Assembly (NCBI GenBank): GCA_038380435.1
Contig: JAWZYU010000001.1
Span: 12,814,001 to 12,878,000 of the forward strand
Source of the DNA: Ryuthela nishihirai
Lineage: Eukaryota > Arthropoda > Arachnida > Araneae > Heptathelidae
Direction of reading: 5' to 3'
Length of the DNA: 64,000 nucleotides
The notes below the pieces were generated by a model. That model worked only from the letters and a program-made list of their open reading frames with translations. It ran no database searches and was not told where the DNA came from. Shown piece by piece: positions 44,634 through 56,714 of this stretch; the first letter of the stretch is position 1, and the number at the start of each line of letters is the position of its first letter. Position numbers and translations under genes: made by a program.

Positions 44634-45896
44634 GTGCCCTGGTGGACACCTGAGCTCAGTATTAAGAGAAAAAGGGTCAGAGCTCTTAGGAAACGGTATC
44701 AAAGGTGCCGCAATGGGGACAGAGGTTTCAGAGAAGAAATGTACAGGAAGGAACAGGCGGAGTATAAGCTCGCTATACGCCAAGCACAGTTGGCCTCTTG
44801 GCAGCAGTTTTGTAGTGATGTCTCTGCACAGAACAATTTACTCCACAGTACAAGCTGGCTACAGAGAAAAACATAAAACCCCTCGAAATTGAATATGTTC
44901 ACAAAGAAGATGGGTCCAAGACCTCTTCCTTTGGTGAAACATCATCATCATCCTCAAGCAGCCATGGGCTATGGAGGTCCAACCAGACAATGCAGTTAAT
45001 TCTCCAAGCATATCTGTCCTGAGCTACATCTGCTGCATCCGGCCACTACACACCAATTCTAACAAGGACCTAGCGAGACAGCCTCAAGAAACTTGGAGAG
45101 AGGCTGCCCACAGGGTTCGTGCAGTGGACCATTCCTCTGGAACTTGGTCGCCGATACTGCCCTGGAGTTGACCCTACCTGAAGGTGTCTGGCTCCAGGCT
45201 TATGCTGATGACATGCTGCTTGTTATATCGGCATCCTCCAGAGCTAGACTGGAGATAGCCGGCAATGCAGCATTGTTAATACTTGAGGGATGGAGTCTGC
45301 ACAACAAACTTGGGTTCAGCTTTGCAAAGACAACATCCATGACTATGGCCAAAGAGGGTGTCCTCAAAAAGAGGTACCTGATTTTTAAATTACATGGCAA
45401 TAATATCCGCCATATGACGACTATTAAGTACTTGGGGATCACTCTGGATGAAAGGATGAGCTGGATCCCACACTTGCAGGACCTCAAACTTAAATGCACA
45501 AATGTTATGTGCAAACTATGGCGAATGGCTCACGTCTCATGGGGACTCAGAGGTGAAGTCCTCAAAGAAATTTATCTCAGGGGCACGGAGCGGATCTTAA
45601 CTTATGGAGCGGGCACCTGGTGGCGCCCGACGGACCACTCCATCATGTGTAGAAAGCTGATTGCAGCCCAACGACCTGTTTTACTGCGAATCACCAGGGC
45701 CTATAGCACCACATCTACGGATACCCTCCTGGTGTTAGCAGGGATCCCTCTGCTATTTTTGACGGTCGGTAAAGAAGCGACCATTTTCAGAGTCCTGCAA
45801 GCTAAGGAGAAAGCAACATTCCTTGGAGTCCAGTATGACCACAGGATTATGAGACAAATACCGCTAAGTGGGATATCCATCCCACCAAAAGACTGA
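44634..45896 (+). pseudogene. LINE ORF2 reverse transcriptase, internally deleted
   Basis: Pre-RT linker 'PWWTPELSIKRKRVRALRKR' (44,634-44,876), then a gap, then the RT from 'RGCPQGSCSGP' (45,096) through 'AYADDMLL' (catalytic YADD) to the thumb. Only about 70 codons separate linker and motif where roughly 200 are expected, so the fingers and first catalytic Asp are lost. It cannot be active. Confidence 0.8.
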
Positions 45897-45898
45897 GT

Positions 45899-46396
45899 GT
45901 GTCATGGTCCAAGGAGATACCATCAGGATTAGGAATTGAGATATACACCGATGGTTCCAAGAGCGAGGATAGTGTGGGCTTAGCCTACACTGTCTACAAT
46001 CAAGGAGCCAAAGTGTATGATTATAATAGGAAGGTTTCAAATAATGGCTCAGTCTTCCAAGCAGAGCTGCTCGCTATCAGAGAGGCCCTTAAGTGGGCCC
46101 TCCATGACGGCGGTCACAATAGCGACATCCGGTTGTATATGGACAGCCAGGCAGCTCTGCAAGCGCTTGAAGATTCAAACAACAGGCATCAAACTGTTAA
46201 CGAGATCAAGCGCATTTTAGGTAATAAGAACATGCCCAGAGTTTCCTTCTCCTGGATCAAGGCACACATAGGTCATGAGGGGAATGAGCGGGCAGACCAA
46301 CTGGCTCACTCAGCAGGTAATAATACTCAACCTGTGATAACGGTCAAGACTTCAAAAAACTACCCTGAAGTCTATCCCATGCCGAAAAGAAATTGA
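45899..46396 (+). pseudogene. LINE ORF2 RNase H domain
   Basis: RNase H with all four acidic residues visible: 'IYTDGSKS', 'FQAELLAIREAL', 'LYMDSQAAL' and 'GNERADQLA'. An RNase H after RT points to the R1/I/LOA side of LINEs. Translation remains recognisable to about 46,550 ('EVWQRLWD'). The C-rich end at about 46,935-46,990 is probably the 3' UTR. Confidence 0.85.
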
Positions 46397-46989
46397 GGTG
46401 TGGCAGCGGCTCTGGGATACGACTGAGAATGGACTTCAAACAAAGACATTCTTGAAAAGGGTCAGTCTATCCCTGATGTCCTCTGACCACTATTTGACGC
46501 AGGTCCTGACGGAACACGGGAGTTTCCCAAAATATCTGTAGTGCTTTAAGATCGCTACCCACAGTTACTCGGCTGTGGGGCTCTAGATGCAGTTGTCGGG
46601 CACTATATCCTCAGGTACCCGATTACGGAAGGGTTCGCTAACGAACTCAGGAGCTCCCAGGCGGTCAATGAGGTAGCAGGCGAGGCGGTCACGGTGTCCA
46701 TCGAGAGTGCCCCAGTCAGGGCACATCTGAGGGATGGGATGGCTTGTCAGCCAGCTCCGGTACTCTCTTTTTCGAGACCGGAGCTGCTTTCGCTCTCTTC
46801 CTTATTTTCCATTTTCAACCTGGCTACACTCTGCTCCTCCTTTAACACCACCCATACTCCAAGTCCCTACTGGTCTCCTCTGAGACAAACTTCATTTTCT
46901 ACTTCCAACTTCTCTTGCAAACACGTGTAGTGTCGTGAGACGGAATACGTGCTTACCCCATGGGGGTCCTTCGGGACCCGCCCCCCACC

Positions 46990-47425
46990 CCGAAATTTAA
47001 GAGAGGTATACAATACATGATGCATGGCCAGTCACCTCTGCTCCATGTTTCTGGTGCACTAAAGGCGAGACGTTACATTGCTATCTTTAATCCTGTATCA
47101 AGACCCTTACTACAATTCCTGGACTGATTCTGCAATAGGACAATTCCACCCCACACACTGCACTTGCAATAATGGACAGTCTCATAGGTGTGGAGTTCCA
47201 CCCATGGTCACCATACTCCCCAGACTAGTCACTCATTGAGCATGTGTGCGGCCTTATGGGTCGCTAGATCTCTCTGGCGGCGAACCTGGTACAGTTACGT
47301 GCCCAACTGGGTGCAGTTTGGAACGCCATACTTTAGGATGCCGATAACCATCTGACTGATGGAATACCAAGAGGTCTACAGGCTTGTATAACCGGCAGAG
47401 GTGGGTCACTATACACTGATTAAAT
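46990..47425 (+). pseudogene. Tc1-like transposase, C-terminal relic
   Basis: In broken frames, 'SPLLHVSGALKARRYI', 'RPLLQFL', 'PHTALAIMDSL', 'SPYSPD.SLIEHV' and 'PRGLQACITGRGG' follow the order of Tc1-type transposases: second Asp region, the SPDLNPIEH-like motif, then the C-terminus. There are several stops (SPD-stop-SLIEH). The N-terminal half and the terminal repeats are absent. Confidence 0.75.
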
Positions 47426-47524
47426 CTGCGACTATGTACTGATGAAATATGCGACTATGTACTGATAATCTGCAATATATATGTACGTACCTTGCGTACA
47501 CACATTCAATTTTTGATCACTTGT

Positions 47525-47700
47525 CCTTTTCACATTAAAGAATATTCTGGATGACCTTCACGGAGGGCTATTATATGTCTACCAACAGCTGTCCAATGAG
47601 TCTCCTCCTCTCAACCATCTCTGAGCTTTTGGGGTCCTTGTGACCTGTACATTTAACCCATTGTGAGAAAAAAAAGTGCCCGTCAGAGGTAAAACAACTG
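47525..47700 (+). mobile_element. SINE family 1, 3' part
   Basis: 'GGATGACCTTCACGG', 'CAACAGCTGTCCAATGAGTC', 'ACATTTAACCCATTGTGAG' and 'AGAGGTAAAACAACTGAACT' match the body and tail of 26,888-27,230. The head is missing. From 47,700 to 48,780 I see no gene or repeat. Confidence 0.7.
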
Positions 47701-48783
47701 AACTCAACTTATAATGATTGATACGAAAGACTAAATTAAAATTTTCATAGATTATCATATTCCTAATTTATTTCTAAGTTAGCGGCATCCTGCACTTCAC
47801 GCGTTTCATTTTTAATCTGCATATTTTTATTTTTCAATCCATTGGGAATTATAGTTCTCAGAATATTATGCTCCAAGAGTTTATTTTATTTCCCATAGAA
47901 ATTGGCCATTTCAAATGCTTTTTAATCAATCCTGAAAGTTTATGAACAAAAGTTTTATGAAAGAATATAAAAACATGATGATTTATATATTCAATAAAGC
48001 TAAAAAATGAAAAGGAAGCTATTACACTGCTGTAGCAGCCATTACTGGGGCTTTTTATGACACGGAAGCATTGGTTGTTTTCTTCCTTATTTTAATGTTC
48101 CTAAACTAAACTTTCATGGAGCGTGTTCTTCCTACACTTGCCATTAAACTTCTTCTTGAGCTTTGTAAATTCTCTCAAAAATAACCTGTGTAATGTGTTA
48201 GTATTAAATGTTGTTAATAAGAGTGATAGTACATAATATAACGACTCGAAAGAAATTTCTGGCAGTACTGTACAAGAAAAAATACGGTACTATGTAATTA
48301 TTCTGTTTCAAATAAATCTGTTTATTTGTCATTATATAGAATTAAATGCTACTTCTTTTGAGATATAGCATGCCGTATTCTGTTCATTAGTTATTTCAGA
48401 ACGGGGTTTAAATCCGATGAAATTACTCCTTTTTCTTCTATATTCATTCAAAAAGTGCTGTTAAAATTAATATATATGATATTTTTCTCAAACTTTTTTT
48501 TTCTTGAAATTCAAAATAAAATGATCATTGTTTTGGTATATGACATACCTATTTTTGTCTATTAGCTATTTCAGTTAAGATTTTAAATTATTCTTTAATT
48601 CTGCCGGAAGCATTTAAAATTTTTCCCAGCCACCAGAGTAAATTCTGTTTTATAAGCCTGGCATGTTAAAGGTTAAATGATGTCGCAACTCTGCCACACA
48701 TTAGCCGGAATAACTCTCCGTTTTATTAAGAAATGGGGAAGATTTCACGCAAAATTGGCTGCTAATAACAAAACTAAACTAAT

Positions 48784-49597
48784 TACCGTATTTCTTCAAT
48801 TCTAAGACGCCATCGATTGTAAGACGCACCTTAATTTCAGTACCACCAACAGAAAAAAAACTTTGATTCTACGAAAAAAAAACGCTAAAATATATCTAAC
48901 AAATATTTTTATTATAATAGAATTCAATTTACTAATAAGAATAGTACTTATTTAACAATAGGTATGTTATCCATCACTTCCTTCTGAATCAATATCAGAG
49001 TCTGATTCTTCTGAGCCGTCGATATCTGCATCTGAATCAATAACGGAGTCTACTTCACATTCAGAGTCTGATTCTTCTGAGCAGTCTTTATCTTCATTAT
49101 CTCATAATATATGGTCTTCTGAGCCACGGTCAGCATTGGTGATGCAACATTTTTTAACTGAGTGTTGCACTATTCTTTCTGGGATTAGTTTCCAAGCTGT
49201 TGATACCCATTCCGCCAATTTTGATGCCGGCGCTTTCTTAATTTTTCCGGAAGGTGTCAGCGGAAGGTTGTCAGTCAACAGCCAGGTTCCAAGCTCACTA
49301 TATAAATCACTCACAGAGCTCCACTAAAATGAAATAACGGTGGCTTCACATTTGGAAAGAGCGGGAAAATACCCACGCCACTTTATTCTCCAATGGAATT
49401 GGAGAATGCGATAACGGTCAAACTTGGAGGCGGGGATTCCGCGTAAAAACATAACGTGTGGTGCCGTGTGCAAAGCGCGAGAAAATTCGAAAAACAAAAC
49501 TGCGATTCTAAGATGTTATCGATTCTAAGGCGCACTCCGTTTTTAGAGACGTTTATATGGGAAAAAAAGTGCGTCTTAGAATCGAAGAAATACGGTA
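48784..49597 (-). mobile_element. Pogo/Tigger-like element, internally deleted
   Basis: Flanked by TA, with inverted ends CCGTATTTCTTCAATTCTAA and, mirrored, CCGTATTTCTTCGATTCTAA. Inside, the minus strand at about 49,314-49,000 encodes the C-terminus of a pogo-like transposase ('LTPSGKIKKAPASKLAEWV', 'HSVKKCCIT') with an acidic Ser/Asp tail. The catalytic core is gone. It is a deletion derivative that could only move with help. Confidence 0.8.
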
Positions 49598-49724
49598 CAT
49601 AGGAAATATCAACAAGAATCAACCGCATCAATAATTGAATCATTCTGTAGAGGGATACAACAATCAGATGGAAATGGCTATGGATTTCGTGCCTACTAAA
49701 TAAATAAAAAAAATGAATACCACT

Positions 49725-49912
49725 CAAGCTGTTGCTGCCACAGAGATCTAACAAGAACCTGTTAGTTTAATACGCCACAGTAGAAGGTCTGTGAGGATGG
49801 CGAGACCTCAGCAGAAAGACAACACAAACATCCATGCCTTATCCAGGGCTCGAACCCAGGTCCTTTTGATCACTAGTCGAGCGTACTAACCACTCGGCCA
49901 CGGCCATCAACA
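49725..49912 (-). mobile_element. SINE family 2, full-length tRNA-headed copy
   Basis: Read on the minus strand from 49,912, the head has the A-box-like 'TGGCCGAGTGGTTAG' and B-box-like 'GGTTCGAGCCCTGG'. 'AAGGCATGGATGTTTGTG', 'CTGAGGTCTCGCCATCCTC', 'CTTCTACTGTGGCGTATTAA' and the tail follow. It is the best tRNA-headed reference for this family in the window. Confidence 0.85.
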
Positions 49913-50189
49913 AAAAAGATCTAAGTTGGATCCAGTGTCCTGAAGATAAATGAAAAAAAATTGTAATCGTAGAAATCTATTATTTTATAGTCATGAGAAA
50001 GACAACTTGATAAAAGTGCAGAAAGAAAGGATATGTTTTGACAATGTTACTCCTTGTCATTGTAATATACTTGACTCTGTTAGCTACTCACAGAAAATAT
50101 TTGGACTAAGAATTTGGTGATCTCATCTCTGAGAGCAATTTTGTACACACAATAGCCAAAATAGCAAGATCACGAGTGGGAAGGGGTGT

Positions 50190-50262
50190 TAGTAAGTCCG
50201 CAGAGCCAGACTCGTAATCTGCAGTTCCCAGGTTCGAGTCCCACGTGTACCGATGTAGGAAA
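50190..50262 (+). mobile_element. SINE family 1 head, split from its body
   Basis: 'GACTCGTAATCTGCAGTTCC' and the B-box-like 'GGTTCGAGTCCC' end at GTACCGATGTAGG. The body resumes at about 50,757. About 495 bp of unrelated DNA with no gene (50,263-50,756) separate them. Confidence 0.65.
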
Positions 50263-50756
50263 TCACCGACTTAAGAGTTTGCCCTTGATTTTGTTATTTC
50301 GTTTTATATTCTCATAAAAATATATATTTTGAATATATTAATTCATTACTTTCGCAATGAGAAATTTGTCAGTTTACTCGGGTGATACGAACAAAAAAAA
50401 TTATTGAAAACCGATGTCGTTTGGTTGGGGGCCGTAACTTAAGTTAAGATGAAGTTTTCAATGTGTTTTACCACTTTATGGCACATATTTATAGATATAC
50501 TAGATCAAACTGCCACCCCCACCCTCAAATGGGAGCATTTGTTTTGTCAAGTAGCTAACGGGAAGCTACTCCCATCTACTTTTAAGCTTGTTTTATACCG
50601 AAAAAATTATTTTGCTCTCAATCAAGGGGACATTGGAAAATAACCATTGGTAAAAGCAATCCTGGTTAGCAAACAAAATTTTGCAAAAGGCTAAAAAAAG
50701 TTCGAAACTACTACAATTCATGATATATAACATGTTTGTTATCTCCGTTCTGCCAT

Positions 50757-51000
50757 TGGTAGGAAAGGGCACACCGATGGGTTTGGAAAGGTCGCTCTCC
50801 GTCGAATGGAGCGTAAAGCGGTGGTGCAGTGTGCGGGAGAGCCATACCCTGTGCACGTTAAAAATCACGCTGTATGGCTTTGACCGAAGTCTTTCATCTG
50901 TTTCCTAAAAGCTGTCCAGTGTGTCCTCTTATCTTCCATTCAACCCTTGAGGTTCTTTGTGACACGGTTATTTAATCTATTATGTGCAGAATAAAACAAA
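50757..51000 (+). mobile_element. SINE family 1 body, continuation
   Basis: 'CACACCGATGGGTTTGGAAA', 'GGAGCGTAAAGCGGTGGTGC' and 'GGTTATTTAATCTATTATG' follow the family order from the point where 50,190-50,262 stops. Confidence 0.7.
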
Positions 51001-51402
51001 CCCAGCCTAACTCACAATCAACCACAAGTTTCAATATGACTTTTGACTTTGCTGATCGATATAATTTGTCGTTGATCACAAGCAGGTTTAAATCATAAAA
51101 CGTATTATCACAAGCATGTATAATCACAAGCAGGTTAAAGCATGTTTAAATCAAGAAATTTTTATCACCAATCCAATGAAAGTAAGAATTGTTTCATAAA
51201 AGCTGAGTCCCCTTTCTTTTTCTCTAAATGAGTGCCTGGTTTAGATATAATCTTGTTATCACTGAAGACAGAAGATTCTCGACACAGTGATTTGTCTCTA
51301 CCAGAACTCTGTACAGTTGATTGAAAACATATAGCATACTGATTTCAAGTATGATGTTAGAAGGAAGAGTATACAGCAGTTCAGACTGTGTATTCTAGAC
51401 AA

Positions 51403-51875
51403 AGTTCGTATTATAATGTAGTTTTACCTAAAACTGCATTATAATACGAAATTTAATGATGGCAGAAGATCTACATTATAATACGAAGAAATCGCTTAAC
51501 TAATGCAGAAGGTGATAAGGCAGTTTCATAGAACTGCATAGATGACAGTTTTAGGAGAACCGTTTATCTCCTTGTCACTGCTACAATCCAATGACAGAAC
51601 TACATCTCTGCAGTTTCCAAAAACTACATAGATGAAAGTTTTAGGAGAACCGTTTAACTTTCTACTAATCGATTTGTTCTTATCAAAATGTAGATCTTCT
51701 GCTGCCATTAGTTAAACACTTTGTTCGTATCAAAATGTAGATCCTCTGCATCATTAAATTTCGATGGCAGAAGTTCTGAATTATAATACGAACGTTCGTA
51801 TTTTAATTCAGATCTCCTGCATCAGTTAAACGGTTTGTTCGCATTATAATGTAGATCAGAAGGTTAAATTAATTC
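51403..51875. repeat. Cluster of TTCGTATTATAATGTAG palindromes
   Basis: 51,405-51,450 is a near-perfect palindrome. The word TTCGTATTATAATGTAG or its complement recurs at about 51,473, 51,718, 51,783, 51,805 and 51,840. A second repeated word, GTTTTAGGAGAACCGTTTA, occurs at about 51,549 and 51,638, some 90 bp apart. No gene. Confidence 0.75.
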
Positions 51876-51894
51876 TATTCACCTTTGCATTTCA

Positions 51895-52335
51895 AATTTT
51901 GGGAATACTTCTAATTTCCTTTTCCGCCATACTAGAATTTCGGGAAGGATTGCGGGTTCCAGCTCCCCCTTCGCCTATACGCTGACTCATAGTACATCTT
52001 TTTTTTATGATTAGAACGACGTCTGCCGGATGGTTTAGTGAAAAGCTCTGACGCCACGTCAAGGCACCATCCATGTCAGAGTGTTTTGCTCTGACCAGGA
52101 GAAAACCCCTCCACACATAGGCAGCTACTGTGGAAGGAAAAAAGGGCTCAAAACACCACAAAACTTCCATTAAAGCGTCAATCGGAATTTATTTTCTGTT
52201 GAGCGAATTTAATGGAAATATTTTGTAGCATCTTGCGCAAGATCTATTTAAAAAAGATTAGACCTTGCTCCCACCCGTTCCCATTGGAAGAAGCCCCCTT
52301 AAAAGGAACTTCCCTTCTCTCTAAGCAACCCCAGA
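51895..52335 (+). repeat. Interspersed repeat family C, plus copy
   Basis: Closely matches 63,600-64,000 along most of its length, from 'GGGAAGGATTGCGGGTTCC' to the purine-rich end. Class unknown; no coding motifs. Confidence 0.85.
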
Positions 52336-52593
52336 GATTATGCCTTGTCACATTCTGCAATCAAATCCGTCGATGAGATCCTCGCTGTGGATGTGTCCGG
52401 AATCGCTGTCTCTTGGAGGCACGAATGGGTGACAATGTTATATCTGGCAAAGAAAAGTTCATAATGGAAAACAATTCACAAAATGCATATAAAACCTACA
52501 TATAATTTTCAAGCTGATCATCATATTTCGAAACTAGGTTCACAAAAGAAAATCCGTACATGCGACTGAATGGACAAATATTTCAAGACGTAC

Positions 52594-52682
52594 CTTCATT
52601 GTCGTCCAATTCGCGCTCTTCCCCACATGGGGAACTTCTTGTCCTGATGACGTTTTCCTGGAACTTCTGGGCACCTTGTCAT
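52594..52682 (-). CDS. Candidate internal exon of an unidentified gene
   Basis: On the minus strand an acceptor (CTTCTTCCTTTGGTTCAG) precedes 89 bases, and a donor (AAG|GTACGT) follows. In the phase set by the exon at 53,537, it reads a charged Ser/Lys-rich stretch ('DKVPRSSRKTSSGQ', 'KSANWTTMK') without stops. No family recognised. The next downstream exon was not found: the nearest acceptor (about 52,450) leads quickly to a stop in this phase. Confidence 0.35.
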
Positions 52683-53003
52683 CTGAACCAAAGGAAGAAG
52701 CACAAAACATTAAAGGAGTAGTAGATTTAATCGACATTTCTCAGAACTTCAATAAAAAAAATAGGTTGTCCACGTCTTTTACAAAAAATAAAAGCATTAA
52801 AATATAAACCTACTTAAAATAATTGATTTTACGGTTCAAATATTAATAAAATGAAAAGTTCTTATTAATAAGAATAATAAAACCATTTAAGTAATAGATA
52901 CAGCTGGTTAAATATTATTTATTATTTTTAATTTATACAAGATATGAACAAAGTGAATGCAGAAGAGACACCCAACGAACAATTAAGGTTCTCCAAAGAG
53001 ATC

Positions 53004-53092
53004 TTCACTAATTTCTAAAAAAACGCAGCCAGATATTTTTTCTGAATTCTGTAATCAACCATAGTATTCGGATATATTTTTGAGCGACTGTA
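53004..53092. mobile_element. Half copy of the mariner-type MITE
   Basis: Matches the right half of 5,043-5,256 (CTAATTTCT, then TCTGAATTCTGTAATCAACC, ending GAGCGACTGTA) with several substitutions. The left half is missing. Confidence 0.8.
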
Positions 53093-53536
53093 CCCCATTA
53101 TATGCAGCTCAGAGGTAAAAACAACCCAACCCAACTCTGGTATCGTAACACCGAGTAAACTGAGAACTTCAAGGTTCAAAACCTTGCACGTCTCCGTCAC
53201 TGAGTTAACACATAGATATTATAGTAATAAAACACACGAGAAATAAATAACTCCTGAGCTAAAGTATAGTCAAGTAACAAGAGAACGATTGCTTATTCCC
53301 CATTCAAATCCCAATACATTAAATATTCCCCCAATATATTACCATTTCTTAACAGCGCGATATTATAGAAGTCCGCACTTAATGCGGTGCAACCAATCTT
53401 CTGGGCGTCCAACCCCCGACAAACAACAACGATATTGGCTAAAGAAATAAAACAACTGTGAACTGTTTATATTCACTACTGCATAAACACGTTAACTCCA
53501 TGACTAGATAAATGGGGCATTGAGAGTTAGGCTTAC

Positions 53537-53598
53537 CTTCACAGAGGAAGATGTCAAGATCACCACAAACAGCGCAAGGAACTCGTTTATTCGTCCTA
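53537..53598 (-). CDS. Candidate upstream exon of the same gene
   Basis: Minus-strand donor AAG|GTAAGC at 53,536. The exon reads 'NKRVPCAVCGDLDIFLCE', whose C-x2-C recalls a zinc-binding start but fits no family I know. Its one-base overhang completes a codon with the two-base start of 52,594-52,682, so the frame is continuous. A possible acceptor (TTTTCCCTGAGCACTAG) borders it. It could also be a first exon with a long 5' UTR reaching about 53,850. The intron between (52,683-53,536) contains the half MITE at 53,004 and no other gene. Confidence 0.35.
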
Positions 53599-54580
53599 GT
53601 GCTCAGGGAAAACACTCAACTGAGCACACTTGCGTCCCACGTTGATACTTTAGATACTGGCTGGCGTAGGCTGACACAGCAAACTCTCCACGCACAAACG
53701 AGAAGAAACAACTGACGAAAGTCCACAGAAAAGAACCACTTCTCGACGTTGAAACTGAGAAATAATTTTTTCATTGTTTCGTAACGAATGTTTCTGTTTC
53801 GCACAACAAACGTCTGCAACTTGGTTTGTTACGAATGGCAAGAGTGAAAGTCACACCTACGTTCATCACAGCGTTGCCAATGGCATACTCAGAAACTTTG
53901 AAATGGAAGTTGACATTTCAAAATAACGTTATAAACACAGCATGAGGTTCAATAATTAGCAGTTACGAATTATGGAAGTTGACATATTTTAATATCATTT
54001 CCTAAAAATGGCAAGCTCGATGCTCGAATTTTTAGATGTATCCCTAGCAAAAATATGTTACTCAAAATCTCAAGTGGCGGGAGTGGGGGTAGAACTCAGA
54101 CCTTTCCCCCTCCAAACACACACACTTGAGTACACCAAGGGTTACCAACCATCTTGTATTATCGATATTTTTCCGCGTCACCTACAAACTGCGAACGAAA
54201 AGGTGTTATTCCCGAATAAGGCTGAATCGGTCTGACCGAGAGTAATGTCGATCACGTGATGTGCATTAGGTCGAATATAAGAATTGAGCCTTAATTACGG
54301 AAAGCCATCTCAAACAACAAAATAAACTATAACAAATGCAAAAATTTTATTCAACTGCAAAATTACATTGGGGAGTTTTAACAAATGAAAAGTTTCAATC
54401 CCCGAAATACTCTAAAAAATAAAGGCATCTGCTCTGTTCTTGTCGTAGGTCTGGGTTGACCTGTTCCTTTTCGTTTAGCGCAATCGTCTGAGTCATACCA
54501 GAGGAAGTTACTAATCGGAACCCGAAGGCGCACCGTGCTGCCAATTTGCTAATAAGCTAACCTCAGCTGATGTAAAGTTG

Positions 54581-54653
54581 ACCGAGCTAATGGCAGATCT
54601 GAAGAAAGGGATAATATCTGACTGAGCTAATGGCAGATCTGAAGAAAGGGATA
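54581..54653. repeat. Two direct 33-bp repeats, 40 bp apart
   Basis: GAGCTAATGGCAGATCTGAA followed by GAAAGGGATA occurs at 54,584 and 54,624. No gene context recognised. Confidence 0.85.
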
Positions 54654-54842
54654 GGCAAATATCGAAGTTCGCTCCATGTGGCAAATAGATATTGTGGAGC
54701 CTGGTGGTCAACAATATGTGTCGACCATAGTGTCCATCCACAGGGCAGCATGAAACTCTACAACCTGTTCACCCCACAATGACTAAACCCTCCCGAGCCA
54801 ATAACGGCGTCTTAGGAAGGGTTGTTCCCTTGGGAACATACT

Positions 54843-54900
54843 ATTGCTGTCAGTCAGTACGCACGACTCACATAAGTGAGTCGTATGCACTGACAGCAAT
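54843..54900. repeat. 58-nt hairpin
   Basis: ATTGCTGTCAGT near the start pairs with ACTGACAGCAAT at the end, and ACGACTCAC pairs with GTGAGTCGT around a 4-base loop, leaving small bulges. Purpose unknown. Confidence 0.75.
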
Positions 54901-56470
54901 CGTAGGTTCCACTGGTCAGCAATTGCTCCCAGAAGATTCCCAGACTGCATTTCTCTGCTTTCTAATGACGTCAAGTCAAATCTCTTCAATGTCATAGCTT
55001 TCACCATCCTTCCTCTGGGTAAGGGAGTGGCGATTGCCCTTCTACCACAGCTTTTGATGTGTGCGCAGCTGTAGAAACTGAAGAATCCAACGATATATCC
55101 TTATATGTGTGAGGTAAAATAGAATAACGGCATTTACGAAGTTGTAGATGATGTAGCAGCTGCGGCGGAACATCATAGTGAACTAAACATGAAGATCACG
55201 AAGAAAGTTTGACTTTAGTTGACGGTGCATCGGTTACGATGGCTATTTCTAGTTCTTACATCTTTAATAATATATCTGACAGGAATGATATACTATGTGA
55301 ATACAATAAGGGCTAACTATTTTGCAGCCCTGAGAGAACTTCAGTTCTGCTGACCCTTTCTCCAAGTCAGATTTTAGATATCAACGATTAATGTAGCTAA
55401 CTCAATTGTCATTTTTAAAAGCAATCGAAATTTATCTGCTGAAAACTACGTCATAGTTATTCCGGTCAATCTTCCTGCAGCTGTAATTGTTAGTTGGTTT
55501 TCAAATTTGCCGCCCTTAAAACAATACCGTTCAGTGCAGTCGCACAAGTTGCACGTGTGGTAGCAGCGGGGCATTATATTCCTGAATATAATGACTCAGT
55601 TTCTTCGATAACAAAATCAGATGTCAAATCTATAATCAGAGAGAGATGCACGTTTCATTCTTAACAAGGATTTCTTTTGGAACCAATCCTCATTTTTCCC
55701 ATAAGCTGTTGGTCTCGATTTATACCGTGATATCCTAGAACTTATCTACCGTGTAAATCGAGGATTGGGTGTAATCTTAGGTCATTAAATCGCTTTTGTC
55801 TTCAAAGCAAAAATAATAGGCTGCTTTTATGCCAAAAGAAGTATTAAAGTTGCGAAGTCCATTTTCTCATCAGTGGATCTCTTATCACGAGAAGGAACCC
55901 TGCCTCGTATATCGCCCCCCCCCCCCAAAAAAAAAAAAAGACATTTTCTAGACCCATCTCCGCGTTGAAGCATGATCATGGATATGACGTTTGAGATCCT
56001 GTTGCTCGGGTTCGGAAGATCAGCAACAGGATTGGTTTGCACGATATCTTCACATAGCATCAAAGAGTCAAGATGGGTGAATTTGGAAGCCACATAGGCC
56101 CAACGATTGGTCCATTTAGAAAAATCCAACTCCCAAGAAATTCTCTATTGCAAATGTTCCTCATAAGACAAACCCATCTGATGGTGATCCAATCTATCTT
56201 GTTGAAACAAATCCCACGTTTTCTGATTCCCCAACAACACTTCCACTATCACTGCTTTAACGAGCATGTTGAATTAGAGATAATTTTTTATAATAATCTT
56301 CTATAATCAACGAGCATATTGATTATAGACTTGCTCGTGCAACGAATGGTGTTCGTGAAGTTGTTGCATAAAATATTTTCCCCTTTTTGCAACTTTTCAA
56401 TAGCATTAGCATAAAAAAGTTCATTGTTTCAGTAGTTATTACTGTTTAATTTTGTGGTCATCCTGTACAG
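54901..56470. other. Unassigned stretch
   Basis: Open frames here are short and match no family I recognise. A C run followed by an A run lies at 55,916-55,940. It may be an old, highly decayed retroelement, but I cannot show it. Confidence 0.35.
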
Positions 56471-56569
56471 AAACGGATCAAGGGGAGGAGTGGGATTAAA
56501 AACCTACCAAGCATCGTCCAAAAAAGCTTCTAAACCTATTCAACCAATTTTGGGAGGATAAACTATTTC

Positions 56570-56714
56570 CCAAGGATTGGAACCTGGCACAAACTATACT
56601 CATTAGAAAGTCAAATAAAATCCCCACCAATCTAAAAGCACATAGGCCCATTCATGACTTCTGAAAACATTCGAAAAGTTGATGAAATCTAGACTCAACT
56701 GGTATATTGACACA
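56570..56714 (+). repeat. RT segment, original position
   Basis: CCAAGGATTGGAACCTGGCA to GGTATATTGACAC, in its natural place between RT motifs of the LINE. A near-identical copy lies at 58,310-58,455. Confidence 0.9.

Noticed and set aside
46694..46930. 78-residue gene after the LINE
   Set aside because: It overlaps the decayed 3' end of LINE ORF2 in another frame.
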